A DNA stretch of 64,000 nt from assembly GCF_030362855.1 (NCBI RefSeq), contig NZ_JAUCBP010000002.1, positions 186,001 through 250,000 of the forward strand, written 5' to 3'. The notes under the pieces are model-generated. The model was not told the origin of the DNA, did no database searches, and saw only the letters and a program-made list of their open reading frames with translations. The stretch is from Neoalteromonas arenosi. GTDB taxonomy: Bacteria; Pseudomonadota; Gammaproteobacteria; Enterobacterales; Alteromonadaceae. Positions 55,515 to 64,000 of the stretch are shown piece after piece (position 1 is the first letter of the stretch; each line of letters opens with the position of its first letter). Both the position numbers and the translations under genes were made by a program.

Positions 55515-56912
55515 ATGCAACGAATGTCGTTGTCAACAATTGCGCTAATCGCTGTTTGTTGTGGCTATTTAATCGGTCCTATGGGCATGGCTGCGGTGAA
55601 CGTTGCAATACCTGCACTCGCGGCAGATCTCAATGCCAGCGCTGAAAAAGTCGGCTGGCTACCCACGCTTTATTTGCTCAGTAACGTGGCATTTATGTTG
55701 CCTTTTGGAAAATTGGCTGACAATTACGGACGCAAACGCGTTTATGCGTGGGGCATGGGATTGAACGCCTTCGCAGCTTTGATGTGTGGACTCGTTAGCA
55801 ACATTGACACACTGCTATTTTGGCGCTTTATACAAGGGATGGCGGGCGCAATGATCTTTGGTACAGGCGTCGCTATTATTACGTCTGTTGTTCCGCAGCA
55901 CAAACGCGGCTCAGCGCTGGGAATTGTTGCCGCGTGCGTATACGTCGGTCTAACTATGGCACCTGCAATAGGCGGGTATTTAACCGAATGGCTCGGTTGG
56001 CGTTGGGTGTTTTTCTTTCAGGTGCCGCTGGTCGTGGCCTTGTTGATTTTTATGGCGCTTAAACTTCCGGGCGACTGGATGAATACCGACAAGGAGCGTT
56101 TCGACTGGCCAGGAACTGCCATCTTCGTTGCTTTTGCGATTTGTCTTGTTTACGGCTTAAGTCGAATACACGATACAACAGGTATCGGGATTTTTGGTTT
56201 AGCAATTGTTGCTCTGATGATATTTGTTCGCCATCAAAGCCGCCGTCAGCATCCTTTGATCCGTGTACAAATGTTTCGTGAGAGTCGAGTGTTTAGCCTG
56301 TCGTTGACGACTTCATTTTTTATGTACGGGAGTAATTTTGCCATTGTGTTTCTGATGAGCCTCTACTTGCAATATGTCAAAGGTTTTGGACCTGCTGAAG
56401 CCGGTAAGATTTTAATGCTGCAAGCCTTAATGATGGCTTTGGTCGCGCCTATCGCTGGGCGTCTTGCTGACCGTTTTCAAGCTCGTATATTGGCAACTAC
56501 GGGGTGTGCCATCGTAGCCATTGGCTTTGCTTGTTTGACCCAAATCGACATGCAGACAAGTGCCGGTTACATCAGCCTCGCACTGATACTGGTTGGGTTG
56601 GGTTTCGGGCTATTTTCTACGCCGAATAACAATGCCATTATGGGCGCGGTAGACCAGCGTGAAGTCGGTGTTGCATCGGCTTCCATGAATTTATCACGGA
56701 CTATTGGCAACTTGTTTGGGATGAGTTTGATTAACCTAATGATTCAGTACTATTTAGGCGCAATCGCGCTCTCTGTCGAGCAGTCTGCGGCGATTATGGA
56801 TACCATATCAGTGGCCCTGATCATGTCGTTGTGTTTTGTATTGCTTGCCTGTATGACCTCTGCCGTTAGGGGGCAGCAGGCATTAGGCGGCAGCGAAAGT
56901 CTAAAAACCTAA
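55515..56912 (+). CDS. MFS transporter, DHA2 (14-TM) type
   Basis: The 465-residue drug/proton antiporter-like protein has about 14 TM segments. Family motifs are motif A-like GKLADNYGRKRVYAWGM, motif C-like GLTMAPAIGGYLTEWLGWRW, and GRLADRFQARIL in the second half. DHA2 members export drugs, bile salts or siderophore-like compounds; no regulator or membrane-fusion partner is adjacent, so the substrate is unknown. The start is uncertain: a GTG at 55506 is in frame, but AAGG lies better placed for the ATG at 55515. Confidence 0.9.
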   Translation: MQRMSLSTIALIAVCCGYLIGPMGMAAVNVAIPALAADLNASAEKVGWLPTLYLLSNVAFMLPFGKLADNYGRKRVYAWGMGLNAFAALMCGLVSNIDTLLFWRFIQGMAGAMIFGTGVAIITSVVPQHKRGSALGIVAACVYVGLTMAPAIGGYLTEWLGWRWVFFFQVPLVVALLIFMALKLPGDWMNTDKERFDWPGTAIFVAFAICLVYGLSRIHDTTGIGIFGLAIVALMIFVRHQSRRQHPLIRVQMFRESRVFSLSLTTSFFMYGSNFAIVFLMSLYLQYVKGFGPAEAGKILMLQALMMALVAPIAGRLADRFQARILATTGCAIVAIGFACLTQIDMQTSAGYISLALILVGLGFGLFSTPNNNAIMGAVDQREVGVASASMNLSRTIGNLFGMSLINLMIQYYLGAIALSVEQSAAIMDTISVALIMSLCFVLLACMTSAVRGQQALGGSESLKT

Positions 56913-56923
56913 CAATTCACAGT

Positions 56924-56948
56924 AAAAAAGCACCGATTTGGTGCTTTT
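56924..56948. terminator. Bidirectional terminator between the MFS gene and cysD
   Basis: AAAAAGCACC, GATTT, GGTGCTTTT form a hairpin with A and T runs on either side. It serves both convergent transcripts. Confidence 0.88.
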
Positions 56949-56968
56949 CGAACCTTGCTACACTGACG

Positions 56969-57895
56969 TTAGAAATAACCCTCGCGTTTTTTCTTCTCCA
57001 TTGAACCGGTTTGGTCCTTGTCCAATAAGCGTCCCTCACGCTCACTGGTTTTACTGCTAATCATCTCGGTCACTATGCCTTCGAGGGTATCCGCCTTACT
57101 CAAGACCGCACCTGTTTGCGGGTAACATCCAAGCGTTCTAAAGCGTATCCAGCGCTCTTGTAAACTTTCTTTTTCTTTATCGCTTAAATAGTCCAACATG
57201 CGCTCATCATCCAGTGCGAGAATTTGCCCAGACTCATCGTCTATCCAACTCATTCGTGGCTTCGCGAAATACAAGGGGACAATATCAATGCGCTCTTGGA
57301 GAATGTATAACCAAATATCCAATTCGGTCCAATTGGACAATGGGAACACTCGGACCGACTCACCTTTGTCAATTTGGGTGTTGTAGATTGACCATAACTC
57401 CGGACGTTGTCGTTTTGGGTCCCATTGATGATTGGCTGTTCTGACTGAGAAAACGCGTTCTTTAGCGCGAGACTTTTCTTCGTCGCGACGTGCGCCACCG
57501 AGTGCGGCATCAAATTGATGGGTATCCAAAGCCTGTTTAAGGGCTATTGTTTTCATAAAGTCATTATACTTCACCGACCCAGATGCGATCGGGTGGATGC
57601 CCATATCCAAGGCTTCTTGATTGATGTGAACAATCAAATCAAAGCCTAGCTTTTCTTGCAACCGATCCCGGAACTCGCCCATTTCATGGAATTCCCATGT
57701 AGTGTCGACGTGTAACAGCGTGAAAGGAATTTTACCTGGGTGGAAGGCTTTGCGAGCAAGGTGCAGCATCACTGTTGAGTCCTTGCCAATCGAGTAGAAC
57801 ATGCATGGCTTATCAAAACTCGCTGCAACCTCTCGTAAAATATGTATCGCTTCAGCTTCTAATAGTTGCAAATTATTTAATTCAGGCATGGGCAT
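56969..57895 (-). CDS. cysD: Sulfate adenylyltransferase subunit 2 (CysD), orphan
   Basis: CysD is the PP-loop ATP sulfurylase subunit that makes APS from sulfate with the GTPase CysN. The 308-residue protein has the PP-loop [66 protein letters not shown] and the full C-terminal [11 protein letters not shown]. Elsewhere cysN follows cysD directly; here the downstream side is a terminator and the convergent MFS gene, so cysN is not linked. Confidence 0.95.
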   Translation of the reverse strand: MPMPELNNLQLLEAEAIHILREVAASFDKPCMFYSIGKDSTVMLHLARKAFHPGKIPFTLLHVDTTWEFHEMGEFRDRLQEKLGFDLIVHINQEALDMGIHPIASGSVKYNDFMKTIALKQALDTHQFDAALGGARRDEEKSRAKERVFSVRTANHQWDPKRQRPELWSIYNTQIDKGESVRVFPLSNWTELDIWLYILQERIDIVPLYFAKPRMSWIDDESGQILALDDERMLDYLSDKEKESLQERWIRFRTLGCYPQTGAVLSKADTLEGIVTEMISSKTSEREGRLLDKDQTGSMEKKKREGYF

Positions 57896-58000
57896 TGATC
57901 ACAACGAATACTAGTGGTTGTATAATAACCGCCAGAATCATCAGTCAATAGTCGCTAAATTGGATTCTAATAGCAGGTTTTGCCGAATTGAATGATTGCC

Positions 58001-59314
58001 TTAGTCAGTTGTATACAACGAGCTTTTATCGCCCAATATACGCACTTCACGCTGAGGGAACGGAATGGTAATACCGTGCTCTCTAAGCGTTTCAAAGATC
58101 ATTAATAGTAAGTCACCGCCGACGCGATTTTTGCCATCGTCAATTCCATACATCCAAAACTCGACGAACATGTTTACGCCTGAATCACCGAAGCTGTCGA
58201 TTTCACAATCAGGCCGTTCTTCAAATGGAATGTCTTGACCGCTGATCACTTGATCATGCGAAGCGACGACCTCTTTGACAATTTCTACCATTGCTCGAAT
58301 ATCAGTGTCGTAAGCTACAGAAAAATCAACGCGATAACGCTGTTTCGGATCTTTATGGGTCCAATTGACAAGCAGAGAATTGATGAACTTTTCATTAGGT
58401 ACCAGAATATCTTTGCCATCGTAGGTTTCAAGCACTGCATAGCGCATCTTAAACTCACGCACAAAACCCTTGCTGCCATCATCAAGCTCAACGAAATCAC
58501 CAACGGTCAGTGACCGATCGAGTAGTATGATAATGCCTGATATAAAGTTTGACGCGATAGTTTGTAAACCGAGCCCAAGACCAACACCCAATGCGCCACC
58601 AAACACTGCAAGGGCAGTCAAATTGATCCCCATGATATTAAGCAGCAGCACGAAGATTACACAGAACATGGCCACTTCAAAAATCTTGGCAAAGACCTCT
58701 TTGGTACTCACATCTAAGGACTTATGGTTGCGAATGATGTCTTTACCCACGGCATTTGAAGCGCGCCCTAACCAAAACAGTAGTGAACCGAAAATCAACA
58801 CGCGAGCAATGCCATAGGCGGATATTTCGACATTGCCTATATTGATAGCAATACCTTCAAGAGCAACGATAATGTCGGGTAAAACACCGATTAAATGTAA
58901 GAATAAAATCGGTAGCATAATCCATCGCATAAAGTTGGCGACTACGGCACTGGCGACGAAGGCGCGAACTACCGAGTTAAAGAGCAACAATATGGCGATC
59001 ACCAATGCGGACTTAAGCATCCACCCAGATAGCTGGTAGGTTTCGCTGAGGATTGTCGATAACTTAAGTAGTAATATTGCGACAAAAGGGAACAGCAGTT
59101 CACCCATTTTGTAGGCGATGACTTTAAGCGTATGAGCGCCTTCTGTAGGGGGGAGTTTGAATACTTGAGTTTGTTGCCTGAAGCGTCGGGCGAATATAAA
59201 CGCCACAGTGTACACGCCAATAATGGCACAAAGTTGAACAATAAATAACGGACTTGTGAGTTCCGATTCGACAATTGCACTGTATTCTGAGAATTTTTCT
59301 AAGACGAATTCCAT
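58001..59314 (-). CDS. MscS-family mechanosensitive channel
   Basis: The 437-residue channel has several N-terminal TM helices and the MscS core: pore helix region GLGLQTIASNFISGIIILLD, then the beta domain (VELDDGSKGFVREFKMRYAV, DILVPNEKFINSLLVNWTH). It is longer than E. coli MscS (286 aa), with extra TM helices before the pore, like the YbdG/YnaI types. It opens under membrane tension in osmotic downshock. It is separated from cysD by 105 bp and probably independent. Confidence 0.92.
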   Translation of the reverse strand: MEFVLEKFSEYSAIVESELTSPLFIVQLCAIIGVYTVAFIFARRFRQQTQVFKLPPTEGAHTLKVIAYKMGELLFPFVAILLLKLSTILSETYQLSGWMLKSALVIAILLLFNSVVRAFVASAVVANFMRWIMLPILFLHLIGVLPDIIVALEGIAINIGNVEISAYGIARVLIFGSLLFWLGRASNAVGKDIIRNHKSLDVSTKEVFAKIFEVAMFCVIFVLLLNIMGINLTALAVFGGALGVGLGLGLQTIASNFISGIIILLDRSLTVGDFVELDDGSKGFVREFKMRYAVLETYDGKDILVPNEKFINSLLVNWTHKDPKQRYRVDFSVAYDTDIRAMVEIVKEVVASHDQVISGQDIPFEERPDCEIDSFGDSGVNMFVEFWMYGIDDGKNRVGGDLLLMIFETLREHGITIPFPQREVRILGDKSSLYTTD

Positions 59315-59410
59315 ACCGATGCTCTACATGTGATTAGCTTGGCAATCACAAAAATATTTGTCATCTATTATTCGTGTATTAGCAGAGAAAGTACAAGTAT
59401 TAGTTTGATT

Positions 59411-59435
59411 AAAGGCGAGGCCAAACCCCGCCTTT
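59411..59435 (-). terminator. Hairpin terminator downstream of the small exported gene at 59475
   Basis: On the minus strand AAAGGCGGGG, TTTGG, CCTCGCCTTT form a stem with one G-U pair, 40 nt after the stop at 59475. The T-run is short. Confidence 0.65.
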
Positions 59436-59474
59436 GCAAGTTTTGTGGTTTATTTGCGCTACGTCCATAACGTA

Positions 59475-59816
59475 TTAGCGCTGAGCTACCAAGAAAGCGT
59501 GAACGTCAGTTGCATTTTTCTCAAGCGAGAACTCAACCAAGTTTTTGCCGTTACAAGTAACACCATTTTCACTCGATACCAAACGAATTACGCCGCGACG
59601 GCTACCAGCTACTTCACCAACACTGCGATTAGCAAATTGACGAATGGCGCTCACGTTATTTTCAAGAATCGCTTTACAGTAACCCGCATAACGAACGTCA
59701 CCAGTGAATTTAACGTTTTCTAGCTGTGCAGTTTCAAGCTCGGCTTGGGCTAGACCTGTTACACCTAAGCCAACTGATAGCGCTGCAACTTTTGCAATAG
59801 TTGTTAATGTTTTCAT
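59475..59816 (-). CDS. Small exported protein, DUF3718-like
   Basis: The 113-residue protein has a clear signal peptide (cleavage after LAQA) and a mature part of about 85 residues with two Cys (AGYCKAI and GVTCNGKN). The layout (ENVKFTGDVRYAGYCKAILE ... VTCNGKNLVEFS) recalls DUF3718 proteins of Alteromonadales. The function is unknown. Its ribosome site (GAGGATAAAC) is good, and it has its own terminator, so it is probably monocistronic. Confidence 0.65.
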   Translation of the reverse strand: MKTLTTIAKVAALSVGLGVTGLAQAELETAQLENVKFTGDVRYAGYCKAILENNVSAIRQFANRSVGEVAGSRRGVIRLVSSENGVTCNGKNLVEFSLEKNATDVHAFLVAQR

Positions 59817-60133
59817 GAGTTTATCCTCAGTAATAATCAGTTTTACTGACAGCCTGATTGCTGCCAGCCATTACTTTATGCCTGAGCTAAAAACACAATG
59901 TTGTTGTTTGTTTGTAGAAAGTCAGTAAACCTAGCGTAAATTCATTTGTTATTTTTTGGTTAAAGACTTAACCTGTTGAAAAATATCAATAATATATTTT
60001 CTTGTATTTCTTTTGGGAATATAAATATTTTTTTATGACTAAAAGCTACTAAAAAACACTGGTTAAGGAGATAAAAATCAGTTGCTTTTTGTCTTGCTTA
60101 CAAAAACTAACAAACGACAATAGGATACCTATC
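59817..60133. other. 317-bp AT-rich intergenic region
   Basis: There is no convincing gene. The region is notably AT-rich, with T-runs near 59951-60035, and holds the upstream region of the exported protein gene (59475) and the downstream end of the beta-lactamase-fold gene. A short hairpin (AGTCAGTA / TACTGAC-like elements near 59848 and 59923) is possible. I see no promoter or RNA that I can name. Confidence 0.4.
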
Positions 60134-61723
60134 CTAATTGGTTGCTTTGATAAAGCGCATATCCTGCCATTCATGGTTCTCAGGAAGCTCAGAACGTAGA
60201 GGTAAGATTGTAAACTGTTCAATTTCACCCGTGCTATCCGCGCTAAATTGAATAAATACATCACTTGCCGCGTTTTGATTATCCCAGCGGATCACCCAGC
60301 GGTGTTGTTCAAAGGGTTCTAGATAACCTGTTAACATAGGCATTCGCGCAGAAGCGATGCGCAAAAGATTATCTTCCTGAGTAATGGTCATACTACCAAA
60401 CCATTGGTCAGCATATTCTCCGACATAATCCTCTGTAGGTCTGAGCATCAGGCCATTACCCTGCGGTATGGTTAAATTTGCTAAGTAATCGATGAGCTGT
60501 TGTTGTTGATATTCTCGGTAGACGGTTACCCAATCTTGCTGGCTATCGGGCGCAAGTAAATGATGTAGAATGGTATACAGCAGCGATCCACGTACGCCGT
60601 AGTTAGAGCCATTATTGAGAATTACAATACCCAAGTCGACGTCGGGCAAGAGCGCCACTTGTGCTTGGTAACCCGATAATGTTCCCGTATGTGAAAGCAT
60701 TTTGTGCGGGCCAAACTGGCTAACGCGCCACCCCAATGCATAGGACTTTAAGGCTGTCCTGTGCCACTGTTGCTCAAATTCAGACACTGGCATCACTGTT
60801 CTTGGGCGCCATAATTCTTCTAATTGCTCAGCGGACAACACAGTGCTCAATGTACCGAGCGAATCTGTACTCAATTCCGGTTGCACATAAATTTGCAGTA
60901 GATGCTGCAGCCACTTGACCATACCGTCGCTATTACATACAACGCCACCTGCTGCCACGGAGTGAACCGCTGTTTGCTGTATGGCATTGCGTGGGATCAA
61001 GTATATGCCTTGTTCTGCGTTGTGCCCATAGGGTAGAGCCGCTGCTTCAACCGCCGAAGGTGGGATATTGCTGGCGAAACATCGCATCTTCAGCGGTTGA
61101 AAAATACGTTTTTCAACAAAATCGGCCCACGACATTTTGCTAACTTCACTAACGACTTCGGCTGCGGCAACATACAGTACATTACTGTAACTAAATTGAC
61201 TGCGGAAATCGTTTTGTGGCGTGATAAAACGAAGATTGTGCACAATTTCTTCGGGTGTAAAGCTTGCCGGTTCGGGCCACAGCATGCTGTCGCCACCCCC
61301 GCTGCGCAAACCACTATTGTGGCTGAGCAGATCAACAACTCGCATTTGTTGAGTAAGCAATTGAGTGGACATTTGAAATTGCGGTAAATACTGGGTCACC
61401 TTGTCATCCCAGCTCAACTGCTCGTCCTCGACTAATATGGCAAGTGATGCTGCCGTAATGGCTTTTGTCGTAGACGCTATGCGGAAGTAGGTTTCGGTAG
61501 TGACCGGCAATTGCTGTTGCACATCTCGAGTACCGTAGGCTTTGTGAAACAATACGCGCTGGCGGTTAAATACAGCAATAGTAACGCCTGGCGTATTAAA
61601 TTGCGTTATTACATCCGGTGTAACCCGGTTGAGTAGTTCAGTTAATTCGCCCTCTACTTGTGCGTTACCTTGAGCCACACTAGCCCAAAGTAATAAAGAC
61701 AAGTACCAACAGCCCCTGATCAT
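60134..61723 (-). CDS. Exported serine hydrolase, beta-lactamase/PBP4* family
   Basis: The 529-residue product has a signal peptide (MIRGCWYLSLLLWASVAQG) and a class C beta-lactamase-fold domain. Catalytic motifs are SxxK in RIASTTKAITAASLAIL (Ser and Lys), YxN in QFSYSNVLYVAAAE, and HTG in MLSHTGTLSGYQAQ. A C-terminal about 120-residue beta domain (LRPTEDYVGEYADQWFGSM) follows, as in esterase/D-aminopeptidase relatives. It is more likely an esterase or peptidase than a resistance enzyme. I use the ATG at 61723, overlapping the upstream stop by 4 bp. Confidence 0.88.
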   Translation of the reverse strand: MIRGCWYLSLLLWASVAQGNAQVEGELTELLNRVTPDVITQFNTPGVTIAVFNRQRVLFHKAYGTRDVQQQLPVTTETYFRIASTTKAITAASLAILVEDEQLSWDDKVTQYLPQFQMSTQLLTQQMRVVDLLSHNSGLRSGGGDSMLWPEPASFTPEEIVHNLRFITPQNDFRSQFSYSNVLYVAAAEVVSEVSKMSWADFVEKRIFQPLKMRCFASNIPPSAVEAAALPYGHNAEQGIYLIPRNAIQQTAVHSVAAGGVVCNSDGMVKWLQHLLQIYVQPELSTDSLGTLSTVLSAEQLEELWRPRTVMPVSEFEQQWHRTALKSYALGWRVSQFGPHKMLSHTGTLSGYQAQVALLPDVDLGIVILNNGSNYGVRGSLLYTILHHLLAPDSQQDWVTVYREYQQQQLIDYLANLTIPQGNGLMLRPTEDYVGEYADQWFGSMTITQEDNLLRIASARMPMLTGYLEPFEQHRWVIRWDNQNAASDVFIQFSADSTGEIEQFTILPLRSELPENHEWQDMRFIKATN

Positions 61724-62094
61724 TGTGCGGCGGTTATTTGTGCGTATAGCCACGCCCGTGCTTGTTCTTCATTGTCAAAGAACTGATAAGGTAATGTGGT
61801 CTCGTCGTAGATTGATGTCCAAAAATGACGGATAGTTTTAACATGGGGCAAATCCTGCAGAACGACACCCGTTGCGACTAAGTTTTGGGTCGATGCGTAA
61901 CGGATGATCTCGATTAACATACGTTTAGCTTCCGGAGGCAAAAGAGGCTCACCGCGTAATAAAACCAAGCTGGCCCATGGAGCTTCTTTGAGCATATCGC
62001 GAAAACGTTGTGCACGTTCTTGGTAAATTTGTACGGCTTCGATATTCGCAGGGCCTGTTCCTTCGATGATCAACGCTGACCCTGACATCGCCAT
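61720..62094 (-). CDS. Small STAS-like protein of unknown function
   Basis: This 124-residue soluble protein begins MAMSGSALIIEGTGPANIEA and ends FDNEEQARAWLYAQITAAQ. The alternating strand/helix order and C-terminal helix resemble STAS-like (SpoIIAA-like) folds, co-linear with the protein at 49828-50259. It overlaps the serine hydrolase start (ATGA), so the two are translationally coupled. The family assignment is by eye only. Confidence 0.55.
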   Translation of the reverse strand: MAMSGSALIIEGTGPANIEAVQIYQERAQRFRDMLKEAPWASLVLLRGEPLLPPEAKRMLIEIIRYASTQNLVATGVVLQDLPHVKTIRHFWTSIYDETTLPYQFFDNEEQARAWLYAQITAAQ

Positions 62095-62236
62095 GAATTG
62101 GAAAGTTGCGATTATTCATATTCCTTTGAATCCATATGTCTTAATAGTTTTCGTGCCGTGCTGCTGAAATTACCAAACTTTGTATACTGTCTAGACTAGC
62201 ACTAGGTGTGCTGCTTCTCAATCATGGACAAAACCG

Positions 62237-64000
62237 ATGGCTTTATTACCTTCTGTACTTGTATTTCTTGCCGCTACTGTTATTGCGGTCCCCTTGTTTA
62301 AACGTCTAAAACTGGGCGCTATTCTAGGGTACCTGATCGCGGGAATAATTATTGGTCCGAACGTGCTTAATGCAGTAAACGATCCCGAGACTATATTGCA
62401 TTTCGCTGAAATGGGTGTGGTGTTTTTATTATTTGTTATTGGCCTAGAGTTGGAGCCAAAAACGCTTTGGCGCATGCGCAACCAAATAGTCTTTACCGGC
62501 GGTGCTCAGTTGTTTGGAACAGCATTAATTTTAGGCGGTTTTTTGCTGGCACTAGGCTTCAGCGTGATCATTGCCATTGTTATTGGCCTGGCTGTGGCAT
62601 TGTCGTCTACAGCATTTGCCATTCAGTTGATGACCGAACAGCGCATTTTGCACACACCGCCTGGGCAGCAGGGGTTCAGTATTTTGTTGATGCAAGATGT
62701 TGCTGTCATTCCGATTTTATTACTCGTTGCAAGTTTTTCACCCCAAGTAACGGACGCTGAGGTGCCGTGGTGGATGGCTGCTGGCACGATAGTTTTGGTG
62801 CTGGTGGCTGGACGTTTTTTGATTAACCCGTTCTTGCGGGTGGTTTCACGTTATGGTTCTACTGAGGTGATGACCGCGGCGGCTCTATTAATCGTATTAA
62901 TTACCGCATTAGCGATGGAACAGGTGGGAATGTCGATGGGTATGGGGGCATTCATTGCCGGTATTTTACTCGCCGATTCGACATTTAAGCATCAGTTAGA
63001 AACCGAAATTGAGCCCTTTAAGGGTCTCCTGCTAGGGTTGTTTTTCATTGCAATCGGGATGAACCTCGACCTACAGTTATTGGTTGATAAACCGGCGCAA
63101 GTAGCCATTGCGACTGCTTTGTTAGTTGCGCTTAAGGCCGGCGTCATTTTTGTTCTACTGCGACTGAATAAACAGTCCAATACCGATTCAACACGTGTTG
63201 CGTTGATGTTATCGCAAGGTGGTGAGTTTGCCTTTGTTGTGATGACGCTAGCAGTCAGTTCGCAAGTGCTCGCTGCAGATTTGGCAGCAATGGTCAATTT
63301 GGTCGTCGGAATTTCAATGGCGCTGACCTCGCCTTTAGTGATTATTTATAGTTTGCTGTACAACAGTAAAAACTGCCCGGCTGTTTATGATACTCAGCGC
63401 GAGTCACCAGAGCCGCAGGTGATCATTGCAGGGTTTGGACGTTTTGGTCAAATTACAGCTCGTATTCTCGCTGCCAACGGTATCGCTTTTACCGCCATGG
63501 ATAAGGACGCAGAACATATAGAGTTTGTGCGAAAATTTGGTAATAAAGTATTTTTTGGCGATGCTACGCGGCTTGATTTACTCCGCACAGCAGGTATCGA
63601 ACATGCGCGAATATTGTTGATTGCGATTGATGACCCACAGCAAGTGAGCGCGCTCGCAACCATGGTGAAACACGATTTTCCCGATATTCAAGTAATTGCT
63701 CGCGCGCGTGACCGGATGCACGCGGCACGGTTGGCGCGGTTGGGCGTTGAGCACATCACGCGTGAAATGTTTAGCGGTGCATTAGATGCATCCAAACAAG
63801 TATTGTCGGCCTATGGTTACACACCGGGGCAAGTCGATTACATGACTCAGGTGTTTACTGAGCACGATATCAATATGTTACGTAGAACTATCGAGCAGGA
63901 CATGTCGTTACCAGATCTCATTGCCAATAGCGAGCAGGGGCGCGAGGAGCTCAAGCAGTTGTTTGATGAGGATAAGCGCGAGATATCGGCAAACACGCCC
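62237..64000 (+). CDS. KefB/KefC-type monovalent cation:proton antiporter (3' partial)
   Basis: The CDS runs to the window edge with 588 codons and no stop. The N-terminal part (about residues 1-380) is a CPA2 Na+/H+ exchanger domain with about 12 TM helices (MALLPSVLVFLAATVIAVPL, FKRLKLGAILGYLIAGIIIG, LLFVIGLELEP, LSSTAFAIQLM, QDVAVIPILLLV, GMSMGMGAFIAGILLADS). The C-terminal part is a TrkA-N/RCK domain with the NAD-binding IIAGFGRFGQ...D and FGDATRLDLLRTAGI. This is the architecture of KefB/KefC potassium efflux systems, which are gated by glutathione adducts. The start ATG at 62237 has a weak ribosome site. Confidence 0.9.
   Translation, partial: MALLPSVLVFLAATVIAVPLFKRLKLGAILGYLIAGIIIGPNVLNAVNDPETILHFAEMGVVFLLFVIGLELEPKTLWRMRNQIVFTGGAQLFGTALILGGFLLALGFSVIIAIVIGLAVALSSTAFAIQLMTEQRILHTPPGQQGFSILLMQDVAVIPILLLVASFSPQVTDAEVPWWMAAGTIVLVLVAGRFLINPFLRVVSRYGSTEVMTAAALLIVLITALAMEQVGMSMGMGAFIAGILLADSTFKHQLETEIEPFKGLLLGLFFIAIGMNLDLQLLVDKPAQVAIATALLVALKAGVIFVLLRLNKQSNTDSTRVALMLSQGGEFAFVVMTLAVSSQVLAADLAAMVNLVVGISMALTSPLVIIYSLLYNSKNCPAVYDTQRESPEPQVIIAGFGRFGQITARILAANGIAFTAMDKDAEHIEFVRKFGNKVFFGDATRLDLLRTAGIEHARILLIAIDDPQQVSALATMVKHDFPDIQVIARARDRMHAARLARLGVEHITREMFSGALDASKQVLSAYGYTPGQVDYMTQVFTEHDINMLRRTIEQDMSLPDLIANSEQGREELKQLFDEDKREISANTP

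Noticed and set aside
60134-61723. A beta-lactam resistance enzyme
   Set aside because: The class C fold motifs are present, but the long C-terminal beta domain and the coupling to a STAS-like gene fit the esterase/peptidase relatives better.
1-64000. CRISPR array, prophage, integron or transposon
   Set aside because: No direct-repeat arrays, integrases, transposases or phage structural genes were seen; only the small non-coding palindromic element at 24871-24980 looks mobile.

Overview
The window is a chromosomal stretch of a Gammaproteobacterium, probably a marine, Alteromonadales-like heterotroph. This rests on gene order and protein resemblance, not on a database search. Supporting blocks are secA-mutT, coaE-zapD-yacG beside pilA/pilC/pilD, nadC-ampD-ampE-pdhR-aceE-aceF-lpd, serA-rpiA, 6S RNA-fau divergent from ygfB-pepP-ubiH-ubiI, and gcvT-gcvH-gcvP. 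Pyruvate dehydrogenase proteins are very close to the Escherichia coli ones. No rRNA, tRNA, transposase, integrase, phage gene or CRISPR array was seen. Base composition looks uniform, a little under 50% GC by eye.

Layout. (1) 1-10.2 kb: the end of secA, mutT, then a minus-strand block (pilA, pilC, pilD, coaE, zapD, yacG, an animal-type aspartoacylase, an MSHA-like pilin), followed by nadC and a retropepsin-like protease. pilB is missing between pilA and pilC. (2) 10.2-19 kb: ampD-ampE, then pdhR behind a PdhR-box-like operator and aceE-aceF-lpd, closed by a strong terminator. (3) 19-22.7 kb: a PepSY membrane protein, a DUF1289 protein, an HDOD protein and two tandem DUF481 outer-membrane proteins. 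(4) 22.7-27.8 kb, minus strand: a 6S RNA (ssrS) gene directly upstream of ribokinase, nucleoside hydrolase and fau, then a palindromic repeat element, rpiA and serA. Nucleoside hydrolase, ribokinase and RpiA form a route from nucleosides to pentose phosphates. (5) 27.8-32.3 kb: ygfB-pepP-ubiH-ubiI (protein maturation and ubiquinone synthesis).

(6) 32.3-37.4 kb: an exported amidohydrolase, a rhodanese membrane protein, an AhpD-like protein, a PhoD-like phosphatase, a small exported protein and a LysR regulator divergent from gcvT. (7) 37.5-42 kb: the glycine cleavage operon gcvT-gcvH-gcvP. (8) 42-50.3 kb: signalling and accessory genes, including a propeller-type diguanylate cyclase, a periplasmic binding-like protein, a SOUL lipoprotein, a self-regulated ArsR/SRPBCC/DUF4287 operon, a PilJ-GGDEF protein and a small STAS-like protein. 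(9) 50.3-54.3 kb: an Old Yellow Enzyme family oxidoreductase, then a collapsed beta-aspartyl-peptide locus. There, a cyanophycinase-like gene and a YfcC-type transporter have both lost their 5' ends at a common junction, and the adjacent isoaspartyl dipeptidase lacks a metal-binding His. (10) 54.4-64 kb: a phasin, DUF2721, an MFS exporter, an orphan cysD, an MscS channel, a small exported protein, a beta-lactamase-fold hydrolase with an upstream STAS-like gene, and the start of a KefB/KefC-type antiporter.

I see no single dramatic new system. The most informative points are the 6S RNA gene heading a ribose-salvage operon with zapA absent, the head-to-head truncated gene pair, the IadA metal-ligand loss, a promoter almost entirely covered by a 13-bp inverted repeat at the ArsR operon, and a nine-G tract inside the catalytic motif of a diguanylate cyclase.
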